From positions 248,001-312,000 of the forward strand of contig JAAOOA010000374.1 of the NCBI GenBank assembly GCA_012861695.1: DNA of 64,000 bases, read 5' to 3'. This document shows positions 59,041 through 64,000 of the stretch, in pieces. The translations under genes were made by a program, and so were the position numbers. This stretch comes from Trematomus loennbergii. Lineage: Eukaryota; Chordata; Actinopteri; Perciformes; Nototheniidae. Positions within the stretch are counted from its first letter, which is position 1. Every line of letters begins with the position of its first letter. A model generated the notes under the pieces. The model made no database searches and was not told the DNA's origin. It saw nothing but the letters and a program-made list of their open reading frames with translations.

Positions 59041-62000
59041 GTGAATTGTGATCTTCTCGCTCCCAGGAAAGAAACTTAAAATAATGAGACTATGGAGTCT
59101 CTGAAAAGGTTTAAATGGATACTTTAAGTACGTCGTTATAGAACAAACATAGGTAAGGAAGAGACAAAAGCCGGTGTTGTCCCTTGGGAGGCTGCAGCGA
59201 AGAAGAGAGATCGTGATGTCCCCTCCGATCTGCTTTATGCTCTTCTCGTTCTCTCCCGCTGTTTGGATTGGGGGAGCGCCCTCCTCGGTCTTCAATGTTC
59301 GACATCGCGTGAAACAGAGGATTTCGACATTTTGTATTCATTGCTTACTTCCTTAAGCCTTTTCTCCTCCTTATCTCTTTCATGACTTTTTATTTAATGC
59401 TTTATAACAGCTGTAATAGTTAGTTTAGAAATCCTAGAAACACTTTTACGGCATTTTCTCATTTACGGTAACTCCTTCTGACGTCATAGCTACTCACGTA
59501 TGTGAAAACACTTTACGATCAACTGTACCTTCGTTTAATATTCAGCAGTAATAATATCTCGACGTCTATAGATGTAATGTTAAAATCAGTAGGTTTTAGT
59601 GTGCAACACTCCATGTCATTTTCACTTCACATTCAGAAAACGTATATTAGCCACATGCTAAATACTAACCGGATATGAAGGATTTTCAGAATAAAAGCTT
59701 GGCATTGAGATTTTATGAGAACTTAATACCAACAGTACCTTCGACGTGAGCATAAGTCCTGATTCAGTCAAAGTTATATGTAAGTAAAACAAACAATGTT
59801 TCTCTCCAATAAGTTTCTAAACCATTTGAATAACATTTGCTGCGCATGCTTGGTTTATAAATAATTTACTAACAAAAGTATGGAGCTAAGGAAAAAATGT
59901 AGGTAAAGACAAAATTAATGAACACTACTTTAATGATTTTCAGTTTGCAGTTGTGTATTGTTTAATGTCATATCTTGTAAATAAATTGTTATTTGTTGCA
60001 AGAATACTTTTTCCGAAGAAACTTCAGAACAAATATATTTTTGTAAGCCCTTCATTATTGATATTTTCTGTAAAACTGGCACCAGGGTTTTACCTAAAAC
60101 AAATTAAACATAAATCCTCTTGGTTTGGGCACTGATACATATTAACATAATATGTATATGTCTGTTTTTACAGCAAGTCCAGTCCCAGCTATAACTACAG
60201 CACCGACAACTGCTAAACCTAAAACGGCAGCACCTACAACTGCTAAACCTAAAACGGCAGCACCGACAACTGCTAAACCTAAAACGGCAGCACCTACAAC
60301 TGCTAAACCTAAAACTGCAGCACCTACAACTGCTAAACCTTTATAACCAATAAAAGCTTGGCATTGAGATTTTATGAGAACTTCCGGTTTTTCACAATAA
60401 AACAGCTTTTAAACTGACGGTATTTTTAGACTAAATTACGCTATTAAACATTGATTTTAATTTCTAACAAACTGCAGCACCGACATCTGCTGCACTCACA
60501 ACTGCAACACCTACGACTGCTGCACCCACAACTGCAGCACCCACAACTGCAGCACCCACAACTGCTTCATCTACAACTGCAGCTCCTACGCCTGCTGCTG
60601 CTCCAACGTACGTCATCACAGCAGCCATGGAGGGAGAACCATTTATTGATGCTTATAATGACAACACAAGCCCGGAATACAAAGAATTAGAAACACGACT
60701 TCTATCAACTGTGAATGTTTTTTGTTATATCACCTCGATTTGAGTATCTCTGAATTTTTATTTTAAGCATATTGTGACAAAAGTTACTAAAAGTCTTTCA
60801 ATGTTGCTTTTTTTGCAGTGTGGCTAAGATATACAAAGCCCATTTGGAAAAATGTTTTCCCAATGCAAGGTGAAAAAGCTCAGGTAAAAAAGGTTTCCGG
60901 ATTTGGGTCTCACAAAGACAAATTCTTTAGTGTTGATAGTGACACATGTAAATCAGACGACACAAGGCAACAGACAGAGTCTTTCATATCATAATTGCTC
61001 TCTTTTTTCGTTTGATGTTATAAAACAGCGCTTTAGCAGTAAGGGCGCCCGGAACTGAAGCAGAAATGGGAGTTGTGTTCAAGAGCACTACTCCTCTTGC
61101 AGATCTCCCACAGAATAATGAAGTGGTTCAAACCTTAGTAGAAGCTGTAAATAATACCAACAGTACCTTCGACGTGAGCATAAGTCCTGATTCAGTCAAA
61201 GTTAATGTAAGTAAACACAACACAATGTTTCTCTCCAATAAGTTTCTAAACCATTTTGAATAACATTTGCTGTGCATGCTTGGTTTATAAATAATTTACT
61301 AACAAAAGTATGTAGCTAAGGAAAAAATGTAGGTAAAGACAAAATTAATGAACACTACTTTAATGATTTTCAGTTTACAGTTGTGTATTGTTTAATGTCA
61401 TATCTTGTAAATAAATTGTTATTTGTTGCAAGAATACTTTTTCCTAAGAAACTTCAGAACAATATATTTTTGTAAGCCCTTCATTATTGATATTTTTCTG
61501 TAAAACTGGCACCAGGGTTTTACCTAAAACAAATTAAACATAAATCCTCTTGGTTTGGGCACTGATACATATTAACATAATATGTATATGTCTGTTTTTA
61601 CAGCAAGTCCAGTCCCAGCTATAACTACAGCACCGACAACTGCTAAACCTAAAACGGCAGCACCTACAACTGCTAAACCTAAAACGGCAGCACCGACAAC
61701 TGCTAAACCTAAAACGGCAGCACCTACAACTGCTAAACCTAAAACTGCAGCACCTACAACTGCTAAACCTTTATAACCAATAAAAGCTTGGCATTGAGAT
61801 TTTATGAGAACTTCCGGGTTTTTCACAATAAAACAGCTTTTAAACTGACGGTATGTTTTAGACTAAATTACGCTATTAAACATTGATTTTAATTTCTAAC
61901 AAACTGCAGCACCGACATCTGCTGCACTCACAACTGCAACACCTACGACTGCTGCACCCACAACTGCAGCACCCACAACTGCAGCACCCACAACTGCTTC

Positions 62001-63992
62001 ATCTACAACTGCAGCTCCTACGACTGCTGCTGCTCCAACGTACGTCATCACAGCAGCCATGGAGGGAGAACCATTTATTGATGCTTATAATGACAACACA
62101 AGCCCGGAATACAAAGAATTAGAAACACGACTTCTATCAACTGTGAATGTTTTTTTGTTATATCACCTCGATTTGAGTATCTCTGAATTTTTATTTTAAG
62201 CATATTGTGACAAAAGTTACTAAAAGTCTTTCAATGTTGCTTTTTTTTGCAGTGTGCTAAGATATACAAAGCCACATTTGGAAAAAATTTTTCCCAATGC
62301 AAGGTGAAAAAGCTCAGGTAAAAAAGGTTTCCGGATTTGGGTCTCACAAAGACAAATTCTTTAGTGTTGATAGTGACACATGTAAATCAGACGACACAAG
62401 GCAACAGACAGAGTCTTTCATATCATAATTGCTCTCTTTTTTCGTTTGATGTTATAAAACAGCGCTTTAGCAGTAAGGGCGCCCGGAACTGAAGCAGAAA
62501 TGGGAGTTGTGTTCAAGAGCACTACTCCTCTTGCAGATCTCCCACAGAATAATGAAGTGGTTCAAACCTTAGTAGAAGCTGTGAATAATACCAACAGTAC
62601 CTTCGACGTGAGCATAAGTCCTGATTCAGTCAAAGTTATGTAAGTAAACACAACACGATGTTTCTCTCCAATAAGTTTCTAAACCATTTTGAATAACATT
62701 TGCTGCGCATGCTTGGTTTATAAATAATTTACTAACAAAAGTATGTAGCTAAGGAAAAAATGTAGGTAAAGACAAAATTAATGAACACTACTTTAATGAT
62801 TTTCAGTTTGCAGTTGTGTATTGTTTAATGTCATATCTTGTAAATAAATTGTTATTTGTTGCAAGAATACTTTTTCCTAAGAAACTTCAGAACAAATATA
62901 TTTTTGTAAGCCCTTCATTATTGATATTTTTCTGTAAAACTGGCACCAGGGTTTTACCTAAAACAAATTAAACATAAATCCTCTTGGTTTGGGCACAATA
63001 TTAACATAATATTGATATGTCTGTTTTTACAGCAAGTCCAGTCCCAGCTATAACTACAGCACCTACAACTGCTAAACCTAAAACGGCAGCACCTACAACT
63101 GCTAAACCTAAAACTGCAGCACCTACAACGGCTCGACCTGCGACTACAGCACCTACTACTATAGCCCTTATAACAAAAAGGGTGACTTTCAGATCTGTCC
63201 TAGACACATTTACGAGTGACTTGCTGAATCCATCTTCTGCTGTTTATAAAGGTCGGGCTACAATGATTAAGAATCAGGTAACTTTTCCCCTATAAATAAA
63301 ATCTGCTGGTACCCTTATTGCATTATGTTATCAGAGAGCTACTGTAACGCACCCACTCAAAATATGAGAAACCTACTCCAGTTTCCATACTTCGATAAGG
63401 AATTATTAAATTGATGAAAGACCAATAAAGATCAAGTCATATAAATGAGTAAAGCTTTAAATTCCAAGGCAATGGTTTATGTGAAAAAATGTTTATTTTG
63501 TTTTGTGTTTCTACAGCTTACACCTGTTTTCCAAAAGGCATTCCCTTCATCCTTCGAATCACTAGATGTTTCATTCAGGTAATTTTTGACTATTAAAGTT
63601 TTATAATAAAGAGTAGGATCCTAAATCTGATATTTCAAACAATATAATATTTTCTCTCTCTGCAGTAACGGATCAATCATCAACGTCATTGACGTTTCAT
63701 TTGTAAGCACATCTGCTCCTAATAGCACTCAGATTGCGAACACTTTGATCAACGCAGCTTCAACAGTCGTTGGATTCGACATTGAAGGCAGCTCCATTGG
63801 CGTAAATGGCATGTGTAAGTAAATACTGAGTGCTACTTAATAAAACAAAAAGAAAATTCTAATTTTTGTTGATTTAATGTTTTTTTCTTTTGGTTCTCAT
63901 TTACAGCTTCCAGTGGAGTAAGACACAAGATCAGTCTTGTCACCGCATCCTGCCTCTTTCTGTTGTCATGGATACTATCAAACCAGCAATAG
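57888..63992 (+). CDS. Second mucin/SEA gene, paralogue of 12045-31088, partly decayed
   Basis: The order is a PTS exon (57888-59040), a truncated SEA fragment (to 59779), two near-identical 1.43-kb SEA units (60174-61206 and 61604-62639), then an intact terminal SEA domain and tail (63033-63992). The exon phases and the ASPVPAITTAP linker match the first gene. No signal-peptide exon equivalent to 12045-12087 was found upstream. The first PTS exon is instead in phase with the lectin stalk exon ending at 56602. Both internal units carry an insert with an in-frame stop and irregular exon C ends. The intact terminal part suggests either that splicing skips the damaged units or that this is a recent pseudogene. 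Any product would be a smaller GPI-anchored mucin. Confidence 0.7.
59041..59722. other. Non-coding stretch between PTS exon and first SEA remnant
   Basis: No supported gene. Near 59692 AATAAAAGCTTGGCATTGAG, the start of the insert found in the SEA units, is joined directly to SEA exon C sequence, so at least one unit has suffered an internal deletion or assembly collapse. Confidence 0.5.
59723..59779 (+). pseudogene. Truncated SEA exon C remnant
   Basis: It encodes NTNSTFDVSISPDSVKVI and ends ATAT|GTAAGT in the correct phase 1. The upstream two-thirds of the exon and all of exons A and B are missing. Confidence 0.8.
60174..61206 (+). pseudogene. Second gene SEA unit 1, disrupted
   Basis: A PTS exon (ASPVPAITTAP, then repeats of TTAKPKTAAP) ends in a TAA at 60344 because of a roughly 130-bp insert (about 60343-60468). 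PTS and SEA coding resume at about 60469-60710 (TAAPTSAALTT, then YVITAAMEGEPFIDAYNDNT). Exon B is 60819-60883, with an extra G and a missing A. Exon C is 61029-61206, with MGVVFKSTTPLADLPQNNEV and ending GTTAAT|GTAAGT, one base short of correct phase. Confidence 0.75.
61604..62639 (+). pseudogene. Second gene SEA unit 2, disrupted
   Basis: Almost identical to unit 1, including the insert and its stop (61774-61776). Exon A resumes at about 61910-62142. Exon B (62253-62317, CAKIYKATFGKNFSQC, then KVKKL) is intact with both conserved cysteines. Exon C (62463-62639) ends GTTAT|GTAAGT, two bases short of the phase kept at 59779. Confidence 0.75.
63033..63814 (+). CDS. Second gene terminal SEA domain (exons 63033-63277, 63517-63578, 63666-63814)
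   Basis: All exons are in frame. The linker TTAKPKTAAPTTARP leads to LITKRVTFRSVLDTFTSDLL. Exon B is LTPVFQKAFPSSFESLDVSF. Exon C opens SNGSIINVIDVSFVS and ends GFDIEGSSIGVNG. The NGSII motif sits at the SEA cleavage position. It closely matches domain 10 of the first gene. Confidence 0.9.
63907..63992 (+). CDS. Second gene last exon, GPI-signal-like tail
   Basis: It reads SSSGVRHKISLVTASCLFLL, then SWILSNQQ and TAG. Same layout as 31000-31088: small residues, then a hydrophobic end with no basic cytoplasmic tail. Confidence 0.78.
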
Positions 63993-64000
63993 CATTAGGG

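Overview
This window is vertebrate nuclear DNA, almost certainly from a teleost fish. Genes are split by GT-AG introns. The repeat families are ones familiar from fish: Tc1, several hAT elements, TTAA-flanked elements, and LINEs with pentamer tails. There is also a CD209-like C-type lectin fragment of the fish type. Nothing looks bacterial or plasmid-like. I saw no convincing RNA gene and no CRISPR array.

Layout. Positions 1-12,000 are AT-rich and hold only transposon debris: a LINE reverse-transcriptase relic, a foldback element at 5.5-6.7 kb, a dead Tc1 transposon at 7.1-8.3 kb, and microsatellites. Positions 12,045-31,088 are one large plus-strand gene for a secreted, probably GPI-anchored, mucin-like protein. 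It has a short signal-peptide exon, a roughly 9-kb Pro/Thr/Ala exon, and ten SEA-type modules. Nine of these are encoded by repeated three-exon cassettes, and the terminal tenth keeps an autocleavage-like GSIV motif and ends in a hydrophobic tail. Positions 32,074-45,559 are a 13.5-kb near-perfect palindrome with AG...CT ends, a 6-bp target duplication (GTAGGC) and a retroviral-type integrase fragment at its centre. It is best explained as a palindromic Polinton/Maverick-derived element inserted in a LINE. Positions 45.6-56 kb are a transposon graveyard with three clean target-site duplications, a three-level nest, a THAP-domain ORF and an old retroviral pol fragment. Positions 56,063-56,602 hold the first three exons of a C-type lectin receptor without its lectin domain. 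Positions 57,888-63,992 hold a second, partly decayed mucin/SEA gene that ends like the first.

The two mucin genes share exon order, splice phases (1-0-2-1), the ASPVP linker, the terminal SEA domain and the C-terminal tail. They are therefore tandem paralogues, separated by the transposon-rich block. Their expected products are heavily O-glycosylated cell-surface or mucus proteins.

Caution on quality. Single-base indels are concentrated in the tandemly repeated exons and in repeat arms, while single-copy exons are intact. This looks like incomplete polishing of a long-read assembly, so most frameshifts should not be read as real mutations without checking. Family names are given from recognition of motifs, without database searches.
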